Source: Streptomyces sp. NBC_01549 (GTDB taxonomy: Bacteria > Actinomycetota > Actinomycetes > Streptomycetales > Streptomycetaceae). From it: DNA of 64,000 nt. The translations under genes were made by a program, and so were the position numbers. The stretch is taken from NCBI RefSeq assembly GCF_026339955.1, contig NZ_JAPEPW010000001.1:5787001-5851000 (forward strand), written 5' to 3'. A model generated the notes under the pieces. It was not told the DNA's origin. It did not search any database and worked only from the letters and a program-made list of their open reading frames with translations. This document shows, one piece after another, positions 23,433-31,463 of this stretch. Position 1 is the stretch's first letter, and each line of letters opens with the position of its first letter.

Positions 23433-24464
23433 CTAGCGGCCGTGCCGGCCGCCGGTCGTGTCGCGACGGCGGACCGAGGCGAACAGTGCCGCCGATCCCA
23501 GCGCCAGCGCGCTCGCTCCGCCGATCACGAGGTACGGAGCGGAGGGGTCGCCGCCGGTCTCGGCGAGGTGCTGCTCCGAGACGCCCGCGACCTCCGGCTC
23601 GCCCGCGGAGCCGCCGGGAGCGGCGTCGGAGGGGTTCGTGTCGGCCGCCGGAGTGGCTGTGCCGTCGTAGTGGTCATGTCGAACCGTCGACTTGTCGGTA
23701 CCGTCGGCTATCTGCTGCTCGGAGGGTGCGGAAGCGGTGGGTGCCGGGGCGGTCGGCGGGGGAGTGGTGCCGGTTCCGGCACTGCCCGTACCGCCGCTGC
23801 CCTTGCTGCCGCCGCCGGAACCGGCGTTGCCCGAACTCCCGCCGAAGGTGACGTCCGAGCAGGAGTAGAACGCCTCCGGACTGTCCGAGCGCTGCCAGAT
23901 CGCGTAGAGCAGCTGCCTGCCCGAGCGCTGCGGCAGGGTGCCGGAGAAGGTGTAGTAGCCGTTCGTCGCGACCGGGTCGGTCTTCGTGGCGACCGGGTGC
24001 GCCAGGTCCAGGTCGGCCCAGGCCAGCGGCTTGGACGGGTCGTAACCCGCCTTGGTGATGTAGACGTTGAACGTGCCCTTGTGCGGGGCCGTCACCCGGT
24101 ACTTGAAGGTGTACGCGCCGCCGCTCACGCTCGTCGTCGGCCACTCGGCGCGGGCCAGGTCCAGGCCCTTGAACTCGTCGTTGCCCGCGCTGCACAGCTT
24201 CCCGTCGGGTATGAGCCGCTGGTGTCTGCCGATCCGGATGCCGTTCCAGTCGTACAGCGCCTGGGTGCCGCCGGCCGCGACGGCCGCCTTGCAGGCGCCG
24301 GTTTTCGGGCTCTCGGGATTCTCCGCGTAGCACTGGAAGACCCTGCTGACCGGGTCGCCCATCGTCCCGTGCGCGGCGGCGGGCGCCGCGGCGAGGGCGG
24401 TCAGGGCGACCGGGGCGACACCGACGGCGACAGCGACGGCGGTGGCCTTGCGGCGAGCGGGCAT
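23433..24464 (-). CDS. AA10 lytic polysaccharide monooxygenase with sortase signal
   Basis: 343 residues. The signal peptide ends AAA-HG, so cleavage exposes His1, one arm of the copper histidine brace; the second His (GRHQRLIPDG) and conserved aromatic/Cys residues follow through the AA10 domain to ~190. A Gly/Ser/Thr-rich linker (~200-295) leads to LAETG, a hydrophobic helix and RRR, a complete sortase anchoring signal of the LAxTG type used by Streptomyces class E sortases. The enzyme oxidatively cleaves chitin or cellulose and should be cell-wall anchored rather than free. No carbohydrate-binding module is present. Substrate preference cannot be called. Confidence 0.9.
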   Translation of the reverse strand: MPARRKATAVAVAVGVAPVALTALAAAPAAAHGTMGDPVSRVFQCYAENPESPKTGACKAAVAAGGTQALYDWNGIRIGRHQRLIPDGKLCSAGNDEFKGLDLARAEWPTTSVSGGAYTFKYRVTAPHKGTFNVYITKAGYDPSKPLAWADLDLAHPVATKTDPVATNGYYTFSGTLPQRSGRQLLYAIWQRSDSPEAFYSCSDVTFGGSSGNAGSGGGSKGSGGTGSAGTGTTPPPTAPAPTASAPSEQQIADGTDKSTVRHDHYDGTATPAADTNPSDAAPGGSAGEPEVAGVSEQHLAETGGDPSAPYLVIGGASALALGSAALFASVRRRDTTGGRHGR

Positions 24465-24634
24465 GGGGGGAACTCCTCGAAACGGTCCTTCGGGCGGGCG
24501 GCGGACCCGTGGTGGTGATCAGCAAGCTAGCCCGAAGAAGCCGCGAAATCGCCTGTCGGAGGCGGGTGCGGGAGATCCTTATGGTCGGCTTAAGGGAGCG
24601 CTGAGCCTGCGCTCAGGTAGGTACCGTTCGGGGC

Positions 24635-25096
24635 ATGACAGACGCCCGGAACGAACCGGAGATCCGCCCGGCCACCGCCGCCGACCTGACCGCCGTGAAG
24701 GCGGTGACCGACGCCGCCTACCACCACTACATCGAGCGCATCGGAGTGGTGCCGGCGCCCATGGAGGCGGACCACGCAGCGAACGTGGCCGAGGGGCGGG
24801 TATTCGTCACGGGGGAACCGGTGACGGGCCTCGTGGTGATCGAGGCGCGCGAGGACCATCTCTTCCTCGACAGTGTCGCCGTCCACCCCGACGCCCATGG
24901 CAAGGGCGTCGGGCGACGGCTGCTGGCGTTCGTGGACGCACACGCGCGTGCGCTCGGACTGTCCGAGGTCAGGCTCTACACGAACGCGATGATGTGGGAG
25001 AACCAGAAGATCTACCCGAAGTACGGGTACGAGGTCGTCGAGCGCCGCGTGGACGGCCGGTACGACCGGATCCACTACCGCAAGCGGCTCGACTGA
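24635..25096 (+). CDS. GNAT-family N-acetyltransferase
   Basis: 153 residues covering one GNAT fold. The acetyl-CoA pyrophosphate loop is HPDAHGKGVGRRLLAF (~87-102) following strand LFLDSVAV. The C-terminal NAMMWENQKIYPKYGYEVVERR segment is typical of the group. It transfers an acyl group to an amine, substrate unknown. It stands alone between convergent or divergent neighbours. Confidence 0.85.
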   Translation: MTDARNEPEIRPATAADLTAVKAVTDAAYHHYIERIGVVPAPMEADHAANVAEGRVFVTGEPVTGLVVIEAREDHLFLDSVAVHPDAHGKGVGRRLLAFVDAHARALGLSEVRLYTNAMMWENQKIYPKYGYEVVERRVDGRYDRIHYRKRLD

Positions 25097-25148
25097 CGGT
25101 TTCCGTGCCGGGGCGTTTCTCTGTGCCGGGGCGCGCGGCCCGGGCCTC

Positions 25149-25283
25149 TCATCCGTCCGGCCACCACGTGCGGTGGATGTCCTTTCGGACCTCCGGACGC
25201 TCGGCCGGACGCTCGTCGGCCTCGTCCCGCACTCGACGGGACTGCGACTTCCTCAGGGGCTTCTGCACGGTCACACGGCGCAT
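25149..25283 (-). CDS. 44-aa basic small protein
   Basis: A short reading frame of 44 codons with AAGGAGG placed four to five bases before its ATG. The product (starting MRRVTVQKPLRK, ending HRTWWPDG) is very basic with charged central repeats of the DERPAERP kind. I do not recognise a family. The strong ribosome site and Streptomyces codon usage argue for translation. It sits alone between the GNAT gene and the damage-type promoter at 25391, reading away from that promoter. Confidence 0.55.
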   Translation of the reverse strand: MRRVTVQKPLRKSQSRRVRDEADERPAERPEVRKDIHRTWWPDG

Positions 25284-25390
25284 GGCTGCCTCCTTGTGCC
25301 TACCGGGCTCCGCGGTTGTACGGAGGTAGACCCTTTCCGGGAGAGTTGCTCATCGGTCGGGATCTGTCTGTGGCGGCTGTCACGATTCGA

Positions 25391-25413
25391 CTGTCAGTGG
25401 TGGGTGTCACTCT
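25391..25413 (+). promoter_or_regulatory. PafBC-type (RecA-independent) DNA-damage promoter
   Basis: CTGTCAGTG, eight bases, CACTCT closely matches the actinobacterial RecA-NDp motif TTGTCRGTG-N8-TANNNT: eight of nine in the first block, with the A and final T of the -10 kept. ATG 25421 follows only eight bases after, the short leader usual for such promoters. Its original gene appears to be lost. Confidence 0.55.
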
Positions 25414-25467
25414 GGGGCACATGGCGAGTTACAGCGACATGAATCCAGGTCAGAGCGGTGTCGAACC

Positions 25468-25830
25468 ATGTCAGGACGAGGTGAGATCGGGGCCCGGCGT
25501 GACGCGGTGTTCCTCCTCGGTGACGCGACGGCACCACCCGTCGGTGAGCAGCGGTTCGACGTCGTGCTCGTCCGGCACGTCCTGTGGGCCCTGCCCGACC
25601 CCGAGCGCGTCCTGCGGCACTGGCACGGGCTGCTGCGTCCCGGAGGGCGGCTCGTCCTGGTCGAGAGCGTGTGGGGAACGCTGAGCCCGGTGGGCATACC
25701 CGCGGACCGGCTGGCCGCCCTGCTGGAACCCCTGACCTCGGACCTCCGGGTGGAGCGGCTGTCCGACGACGCGCGGCTGTGGGGGCGCGAGGTGGCGGAC
25801 GAGAGGTACGCGGTGGTGGCCCACGTCTGA
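25468..25830 (+). pseudogene. 5'-truncated SAM-dependent methyltransferase
   Basis: 120 residues matching only the second half of a class I methyltransferase: LLGDATAPPVGEQRFDVVLVRHVLWALPDP (motifs II/III) and WHGLLRPGGRLVLVES. Motif I (the glycine-rich SAM loop) and the preceding ~70-80 residues are missing, so SAM binding is not expected. Upstream sequence in this frame does not supply it. The fragment lies directly behind a PafBC-like promoter whose short-leader ATG (25421) is in a different frame, suggesting a deletion joined the two. A short functional protein cannot be fully excluded. Confidence 0.65.
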
Positions 25831-25839
25831 CCGTCGGGG

Positions 25840-25872
25840 ACCTGGCAGTCGCCCGACGGGCGGCTGCCAGGT
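25840..25872. terminator. bidirectional terminator
   Basis: ACCTGGCAG (25840-25848) pairs with CTGCCAGGT (25864-25872), with an inner GCCCG/CGGGC stem. It lies between the methyltransferase remnant and the end of the DUF402 gene. Confidence 0.7.
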
Positions 25873-25873
25873 T

Positions 25874-26374
25874 CTAGTCGAGCAGTGCCTCGAAGTCGCC
25901 CCCGCGGGCCAGGAGTTCGAGTGTGTCGAGGGCGTCGCGCGCGGCGGTCGCGGCCCGCGGGTCGGTGGTCGCGAGGCCGCTCGCGGCGAACTCGTCCTCG
26001 TCCAGGCGCAGTACGTCCGTGCCGTCGGCGGAGCGCCACAGGTCCAGGTCGAGGTCCTCGACGACCAGTTCGCCGCCGGAGAGGGTGGCCGGGCGGGTGA
26101 TGTCGCAGTACCAGCCCTTCCGTACGTCCTCGGCGTCCCGGACCTCCTTGACCGCGTACCAGCGGTCCCGCCAGTAGTACTCGGTGAAGACATCGCCCGG
26201 CTCGAACCGTACGAAGCCGAAGTCGCGGACACCCTCGCCCGCCCACGGCGCGCGCACGGTGACGCGGGTGCCGTCGTCGGAGAGCAGCTCGGCCGGGTAA
26301 CGGATCTTCGTACGACCGGACTTGACGAGGACGACCTCCACCGTGTCCGGGGTGTCAGCCGAGTTCGCGGACAT
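25874..26374 (-). CDS. DUF402 domain protein
   Basis: 166 residues. The DUF402 barrel is recognised from DFGFVRFEPGDVFTEYYWRDRWYAVKEV and the conserved WYCDITRP plus LDLDLW motif, where acidic residues bind metal in relatives such as the nucleoside-diphosphatase-like FomD and ribonuclease-associated domains. It is probably a small metal-dependent phosphohydrolase, not proven. Its start lies inside the 3' end of the upstream GNAT gene (20-base overlap), so the two are translationally linked. Confidence 0.78.
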   Translation of the reverse strand: MSANSADTPDTVEVVLVKSGRTKIRYPAELLSDDGTRVTVRAPWAGEGVRDFGFVRFEPGDVFTEYYWRDRWYAVKEVRDAEDVRKGWYCDITRPATLSGGELVVEDLDLDLWRSADGTDVLRLDEDEFAASGLATTDPRAATAARDALDTLELLARGGDFEALLD

Positions 26375-27284
26375 AGGTCACCTCCGTCGCGCAGACCTCG
26401 TAGCCGAACCACTTGTTGATCGCCAGCATCGGCCCGTTGCCGGCGTCGTTGCCGGTGAAGGCCTCTGTGAGACCGGCGGCCCGGGCGCGGTGCAGGGAGT
26501 CGTTCTTGGCGAGCTTGGCGAGACCGCGGCCGCGGTGGGCGCGGGCGGTGCCGGTCATGACGGTGCCGTAGCGGGTGGCGCCGTCGGTGCGGGCCGCGCT
26601 GAACGCGGCGGGGCGGCCGTCGACCACCGCGACCGAGGTCAGGTCATGGCTGAGGAGGGGATGGTTCCAGGTCTCCTCCAGCCAGGCCTCGTAGTCCGTG
26701 AACTCGCGGTCGACGTCGCTCGGTTCGTCCAGCAAGGTCTCCGCGTCCAGTTCGAACAACGGGCGCGGGTCGTCCGCGAAGTCCGCGGCCGTGCGCAGCT
26801 CGACGCCCTTGGGCGGTGCTTCGAGCGGCGGCAGGGTGCCGTTCGCCAGGTCGAGGCGGAGGAAGTGCGCGGAGCGGCTCGCGCGGTAGCCGTGCTTCTC
26901 CGCGAAGGCCCGGTTCGCGGGCCGGTCCAGCACCCAGGCGTGGATCTTCGTCGCGCCCAGTGCGGCCAGTCGCTCCTCGGCGGTGCTCACGAGCAGTGAT
27001 CCCGCGCCCCGACCCAGCCGCTGGGGGTGCACATAGACGTGAAGGTAGCCGTTGCCCGGGTCGGGGCTGTCGTACACCAGGCCGACCTGCGCCGTGCCGA
27101 TGAGCTCGCCGTCCTCCTCGGCCAGCAACGGCCGGTAGTGGGCGTCGGGGTGGGCGTGCGCCACGTCGTACGCGACGGACTCGCCGGTCTGGATCATGAA
27201 CGGCAGGGCCAGGTGACGGATATGGGCGAAGCCCTCGGTGTCTGCCGGGACCTCGCCGAGCAGTTCGCGAACGATCACAGTCAT
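26355..27284 (-). CDS. tandem GNAT acetyltransferase
   Basis: 309 residues with two GNAT domains, as in mycothiol-synthase-like proteins. The N-terminal copy has VHPQRLGRGAGSLLV (~88-102). The C-terminal copy has GTARAHRGRGLAKLAKND (~245-262) with NKWFGYEV near the end. The first domain retains a normal acetyl-CoA loop. Its substrate is unknown. It is followed by an overlapping DUF402 gene and is divergent from the small GntR regulator. Confidence 0.82.
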   Translation of the reverse strand: MTVIVRELLGEVPADTEGFAHIRHLALPFMIQTGESVAYDVAHAHPDAHYRPLLAEEDGELIGTAQVGLVYDSPDPGNGYLHVYVHPQRLGRGAGSLLVSTAEERLAALGATKIHAWVLDRPANRAFAEKHGYRASRSAHFLRLDLANGTLPPLEAPPKGVELRTAADFADDPRPLFELDAETLLDEPSDVDREFTDYEAWLEETWNHPLLSHDLTSVAVVDGRPAAFSAARTDGATRYGTVMTGTARAHRGRGLAKLAKNDSLHRARAAGLTEAFTGNDAGNGPMLAINKWFGYEVCATEVTYVRELG

Positions 27285-27355
27285 GGGGACGGACGCTACG
27301 CGCGAGGTGTGTGCGAGTGCCTCTCATTTTCCGTCCGGTACGGGACAATCGCTCC

Positions 27356-27724
27356 GTGACGCTGAAGATCCACATCGATGAGGGGGCCGCGCCCTACGAA
27401 CAGGTGCGTGCCCAGATCTCCGAGCAGGCGCGGTCCGGCGCGCTGCCGGTCGGCTACAAGCTGCCCACCGTGCGGGGGCTGGCCGAGGAGCTCGGCCTCG
27501 CCGCCAACACGGTCGCCAAGGCCTACCGGGCGCTGGAGTCGGACGGGGTGATCGAGACGCGCGGACGCAACGGGACGTTCGTCGCCGCCGCGGGCTCGGC
27601 GGCGGAGCGTGAAGCGGCGTCGGCCGCACAGGCGTACGCCGAGCGCGTGCACCGCCTCGGCCTCTCCGAGTCCGCCGCGCTGGACGCCGTACGCGATGCC
27701 CTGCGGGCGGCTTACGGGAGCTAG
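27356..27724 (+). CDS. YtrA-type GntR regulator
   Basis: 122 residues starting at GTG 27356. The winged helix (~10-75) contains PYEQVRAQISEQARSGALPVGYKLPTVRGLAEEL and NTVAKAYRALESDGVIETRGRNGTFV; the remaining ~45 residues are the short helical dimerisation tail characteristic of the YtrA subfamily. Such regulators usually sit with ABC transporters, but none is next to it. No ribosome site precedes the GTG, suggesting a leaderless transcript. The final base of its TAG stop codon is the first base of the neighbouring MITE, so insertion may have set the C-terminus. Confidence 0.85.
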   Translation: MTLKIHIDEGAAPYEQVRAQISEQARSGALPVGYKLPTVRGLAEELGLAANTVAKAYRALESDGVIETRGRNGTFVAAAGSAAEREAASAAQAYAERVHRLGLSESAALDAVRDALRAAYGS

Positions 27725-27918
27725 GCCCTGTCGTCACATTCCCGTCTGCCCCGCGACGCCATGCACCTGAAGGGCGTGGGAGGTGCCCCCACTCGCCGCA
27801 CCGGGCACAGACCCCAGTACATCCAGTACGAGGGTCCGTGCCCGGCACGCCGAGAGCACGCACCTGACGCCGCAGGGCCCGCCCTTCGGGCGGACGACGG
27901 GAATGTGACGACAGGGCC
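27724..27918. repeat. 195-bp MITE-like element with 23-bp perfect terminal inverted repeats
   Basis: The first 23 bases (27724-27746, beginning GGCCCTGTCGTCACATTC) are exactly complementary to the last 23 (27896-27918). Inside, CCGGGCACAGACCC and GGGTCCGTGCCCGG form a second near-perfect inverted pair, so the whole block can fold as one hairpin. There is no coding frame with Streptomyces codon bias. I recognise the terminal sequence as a dispersed Streptomyces repeat from memory. No clear target duplication is visible at its ends. Confidence 0.85.
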
Positions 27919-27943
27919 CAGCCCTTCTCTGTTTCCGGGTGCT

Positions 27944-28705
27944 TCAGAGGTGGTCCGGTGTCCGGGTCACCGTCAGGCCCGCCGCCGTCGCCGCCCGGGC
28001 GAAGACCACCGCGTCCCGGACGGCCGCCGCGTACGGATCGTTGTTGAAGTACGCGTACACCTCGTGGTCGTCGGACCAGGCGTCCGTGACGCGCCGTACC
28101 CAGGTCGTCAGGGACTGGCGGCCGTAGCGCGGCCACGGCAGGGCGCGGCCCTCGTGGAAGCGGAGGTAGCCCCAGTCGGCGGTCCGCCACAGGGGCGTCA
28201 CGGGGCGGGCCTGTACATCGGCCCAGCAGAGGGCGGCGCCCCGCGACTCCAGTACCTTGCGCACCTCCGGTGTCCACCAGGAGTCGTGGCGCGGTTCGAC
28301 CGCGACCCGGACGTCGGCGGGGAAGCGGCCGAGGCACTCGTCGAGAAGGGCGGGGTCGGCGTGCAGCGTGGGCGGGAGCTGGAGCAGGACCGGGCCCAGG
28401 CGGTCGCCGAGCCCGGCGGCGTGGCTCAGCAGCCGGTCGACCGGCTCCGCCGGGTCGCGCAGCCGTTTGATGTGCGTCAGATAGCGGCTCGCCTTGAGGG
28501 CGACGACGAAGTCCGGCGGAGTGCGCTCCCGCCAGCTCTCGAAGGTCTCGCGCGTCGGCAGCCGGTAGAAGGCGTTGTTGATCTCGACCGTGGCGAACCG
28601 TGCCGCGTACTCCTCCAGCCAGAGCCGCATGGGCACCCCGTCCGGGTACAGGACGCCGCGCCAGTCCTTGTACTGCCACCCCGACGTGCCCACGAACAGG
28701 GTCAT
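27944..28705 (-). CDS. DUF72 (YecE-like) TIM-barrel protein
   Basis: 253 residues beginning LFVGTSGWQYKDWRGVLYP, the DUF72 signature, with FATVEINNAFYRLPTRETFESW and VRVAVEPRHDSWW further on and YAYFNNDPYAAAVRDA near the end. The fold is a TIM barrel of unknown enzymatic role that is widespread in bacteria. ATG 28705 lacks a strong ribosome site. It is separated by 35 bases from the DUF5925 gene, which reads the same way and may share a transcript. The MITE lies 25 bases beyond its stop. Confidence 0.87.
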   Translation of the reverse strand: MTLFVGTSGWQYKDWRGVLYPDGVPMRLWLEEYAARFATVEINNAFYRLPTRETFESWRERTPPDFVVALKASRYLTHIKRLRDPAEPVDRLLSHAAGLGDRLGPVLLQLPPTLHADPALLDECLGRFPADVRVAVEPRHDSWWTPEVRKVLESRGAALCWADVQARPVTPLWRTADWGYLRFHEGRALPWPRYGRQSLTTWVRRVTDAWSDDHEVYAYFNNDPYAAAVRDAVVFARAATAAGLTVTRTPDHL

Positions 28706-28740
28706 ACGACCATCAAAGCACCGCACGGAGTGCCGGGCAG

Positions 28741-29835
28741 CTACAGATAGAGCCCCGCGTCCGCGCCCTCCCGCTGGTCCGGCACCGACGTCGGCGTCGT
28801 GCCCCGGCGCAGCGCGTACAGCTCGGCCAGGGTCGCGCCCTCGCGGCCGACGCCCTCCTCCGTGCCCAGCCAGCTCACCGCCTCCGGGCGGGTCAGAGCG
28901 CCGACCTCGATCCGGGCGAGGCAGCGGCCGGGACGGACCACGGCGGGGTGGAGGCGCTCCAGATCCTCGTTGGTCGTGACGCCCACGAGCACGTTGCGGC
29001 CCTGGCCGAGGAGCCCGTCGGTGAGGTTGAGCAGCCGCGAGAGCGCCTGGCCCGCGGTGTGCTTGGCCTCGCCGCGGATCAGCTCGTCGCAGTCCTCCAG
29101 CAGGAGCAGCCGCCAGCGGCCCTTGCCCGGGCCGTCCTCCTCGCCGATCGCGATGTCCATCAGATACCCGACGTCGGAGAAGAGTCGCTCCGGGTCCAGG
29201 ACGCAGTCCACCTGGCACCAGTCGCGCCAGGAGCGGGCCAGGGTGCGCAGGGCCGAGGTCTTGCCCGTGCCGGGCGGGCCGTGCAGGAGCAACAGCCGGC
29301 CCGCGATGTCCTCGGGTGTCGTCTTCATCAGCCGGTCCATGGCGTCCGCCACCGGCGCCGTGTAGTTCGGCCGTACCTCCTCCCACGTACCCGCGGAGAT
29401 CTGCCGCGTGGTGCGGTGCGGGCCCCGGCGCGGAGAGACGTACCAGAACCCCATCGTCACGTTCTCCGGCTGGGGTTCGGGCTCGTCCGCCGCGCCGTCC
29501 GTGGCCTGGTCGAGGATCTTCTCGGCCAGTTCGACGCTGGTCGCGGTGACCGTGACATCGGCGCCGCGGTTCCAGCGGGACACGAGCAGGGTCCAGCCGT
29601 CGCCCTCGGCGAGCGTGGCGCTGCGGTCGTCGTCGCGGGCCGAGCGCAGCACGCGGGCGCCCGGCGGGAGGAGCGTCGCCCCGGACCGTACGCGGTCGAT
29701 GTTCGCCGCGTGCGAGTGCGGCTGCTCGCCCGTCGCGAAGCGGCCGAGGAACAGCGCGTCGACGACGTCCGACGGCGAGTCGCTGTCGTCGACGTTGAGC
29801 CGGATCGGCAGTGCGTCGTGTGGGTTGGCAGACAT
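28741..29835 (-). CDS. DUF5925 / AAA-family ATP-binding protein
   Basis: 364 residues. The N-terminal ~140 residues match the actinobacterial DUF5925 domain. A single AAA ATPase module follows: Walker A LLHGPPGTGKTSALR at ~184-198, Walker B LLLLEDCDELI at ~235-245, sensor-1 VGVTTNE and the arginine region HPAVVRPGRCLARIEV. Such proteins are probably AAA switches or remodellers acting on an unknown partner. The start ATG 29835 is chosen by position of the conserved domain; an upstream ATG at 29853 is in frame. Confidence 0.82.
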   Translation of the reverse strand: MSANPHDALPIRLNVDDSDSPSDVVDALFLGRFATGEQPHSHAANIDRVRSGATLLPPGARVLRSARDDDRSATLAEGDGWTLLVSRWNRGADVTVTATSVELAEKILDQATDGAADEPEPQPENVTMGFWYVSPRRGPHRTTRQISAGTWEEVRPNYTAPVADAMDRLMKTTPEDIAGRLLLLHGPPGTGKTSALRTLARSWRDWCQVDCVLDPERLFSDVGYLMDIAIGEEDGPGKGRWRLLLLEDCDELIRGEAKHTAGQALSRLLNLTDGLLGQGRNVLVGVTTNEDLERLHPAVVRPGRCLARIEVGALTRPEAVSWLGTEEGVGREGATLAELYALRRGTTPTSVPDQREGADAGLYL

Positions 29836-29993
29836 GCCGCCATGATCCGTCACGCGGGCGCCCCGTGCACCCGGTTTCCGCGGTGCGTCCTGTGTGTCGC
29901 CTGTGTCTGCCCGTATCCCCTCCGTCCTGTTACACGGCTGTGGTCTTACAAGACCTGTCCCGCGGTCGATCCCCGCCGTTACTGTTGCCCTTG

Positions 29994-31415
29994 ATGGGAC
30001 GTCATGGGTGGAATTCGGGGGCACGGCGGTGGCGGCTCACCGCGCTGCTCGGCGTGGGAGTGGCCGCTCTGGCCCTGGTGGTGACCTTGCTCAACACCCT
30101 GTCCGGGGGCGGTGCGAGCACCGCGGGCACCACCCGCGACGGGGACAAGGTGCACGGCACCCCCGTCACCCCGCCCGAAACGCCGCAACCGGAGGTGGGC
30201 TGGGGCTTCACCCACACCCAGTACAGCGCCGACCAGGGCAGTGACACGGCCACCCAGCGCGTCGAGGGTCTGCTGGAGAAACAGTCGCTGCCACAGATCC
30301 AGCACATCATGGGGTGGGGGGCGGGCAACCCCGAACCCTCCAAGGGGCGCTACGACTTCTCGGAGATGGACCGCCGTATCGACTTCATGCGGAAGTCCGG
30401 CGGGACCCCGGTCGTCACCCTGTGCTGCTCCCCGGACTGGATGAAGGGTGGCAAGGCCGGCGCGGACAACACGGACTGGAGCCAGGCCGCCCTGGAGACC
30501 GCCCCGGACCGCGCCCACTACGCGGACTTCGCCGCGCTTGCCGCGACCGTCGCCAAGCGCTATCCGGACGTCCGTCACTTCATCGTCTGGAACGAGTTCA
30601 AGGGCTTCTGGAACGACAGCAAGGCACGCTGGGACTACGAGGGCTACACCGAGCTCTACAACCTCGTCTACAAGGCGCTCAAGAAGGTCGACAAGGACAT
30701 CCTGGTCGGCGGGCCCTACCTCGTCATGGACAGCGTCGACCCGCGCCAGACGGAGAACGCGTCGACGACCCTGAAGGGCACCTGGGGCACCATGGACCAG
30801 CGGGTCCTCGACGCCTTCGACTACTGGAACAAGAACAAGGTGGGCGCCGACTTCGTCGTCGTCGACGGCTCCAGCTACACCAACGACGACGACCTGCTCC
30901 CGAACGAGTTCGCGGCCACCGACAAGTTCACCGCCGTCAGCCGGTGGGTGCGCGAGCAGACCCACGGCCTGCCGCTGTGGTGGGCCGAGTACTACGTCGA
31001 GCCCGCCGACGGCAACGACGAGCGCACGGGCTGGTCCGAGGCCCACCGCGTCGCCGTCCAGGCCGCCGGCCTGATCGGCCTGGCCCGCGGCGGCGCCACC
31101 TCCGGCTTCTACTGGAACCCGGAGAAGGAGAAGGGCACCGACTGCGCGGGCTGCTTGTGGACGCCGACCGACAGCGCCGGCGGCGGCGCGGCCCTGCCCA
31201 TGCTCGACCTCGTCTCCCGCTTCAGCCGGGCGTTCGCACCCGGCACCACGTACGCCACGGTGTCCGTGGCCCCCGACGACGTGCCAGGCGTCCGCGTCCT
31301 CGCCACCGACAAGGCCGTCCTCGTCGTCAACACCCTCAACCGGTCCATCAACGCGCAGGTGGACGGCAAGCGGTTCGACATGAAGGCCTTCGAAGTGAAG
31401 TGGCTCACCCGCTGA
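29994..31415 (+). CDS. membrane-anchored GH39-like glycoside hydrolase
   Basis: 473 residues. Residues ~12-40 are an uncleaved signal-anchor helix, followed by a Thr/Pro linker and a TIM-barrel related to GH39/xylosidase-type enzymes. The acid/base Glu is in FIVWNEFKGFW (~200) and a nucleophile candidate in LPLWWAEYYVEP (~325). The protein should face outside the cell and cut a glycan. It converges on the operon at 31464-37998, which builds or exports a polysaccharide, so it may trim or release that polymer. No ribosome site is evident before ATG 29994. Confidence 0.78.
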   Translation: MGRHGWNSGARRWRLTALLGVGVAALALVVTLLNTLSGGGASTAGTTRDGDKVHGTPVTPPETPQPEVGWGFTHTQYSADQGSDTATQRVEGLLEKQSLPQIQHIMGWGAGNPEPSKGRYDFSEMDRRIDFMRKSGGTPVVTLCCSPDWMKGGKAGADNTDWSQAALETAPDRAHYADFAALAATVAKRYPDVRHFIVWNEFKGFWNDSKARWDYEGYTELYNLVYKALKKVDKDILVGGPYLVMDSVDPRQTENASTTLKGTWGTMDQRVLDAFDYWNKNKVGADFVVVDGSSYTNDDDLLPNEFAATDKFTAVSRWVREQTHGLPLWWAEYYVEPADGNDERTGWSEAHRVAVQAAGLIGLARGGATSGFYWNPEKEKGTDCAGCLWTPTDSAGGGAALPMLDLVSRFSRAFAPGTTYATVSVAPDDVPGVRVLATDKAVLVVNTLNRSINAQVDGKRFDMKAFEVKWLTR

Positions 31416-31443
31416 ACCCGTGATCCCGGGTCCGGGTGAGCCA
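31401..31443. terminator. bidirectional terminator overlapping a stop codon
   Basis: TGGCTCACCCG (31401-31411) and CGGGTGAGCCA (31433-31443) form an 11-bp perfect stem around the hydrolase stop codon, 20 bases before the end of the convergent flippase gene. Confidence 0.7.
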
Positions 31444-31463
31444 CTGCCTGGCTGGACCTCGTC

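Noticed and set aside
25421..25684. Gene starting at ATG 25421 behind the damage promoter
   Set aside because: After the first ~25 codons the product is Ser/Cys-rich shadow of the methyltransferase frame.
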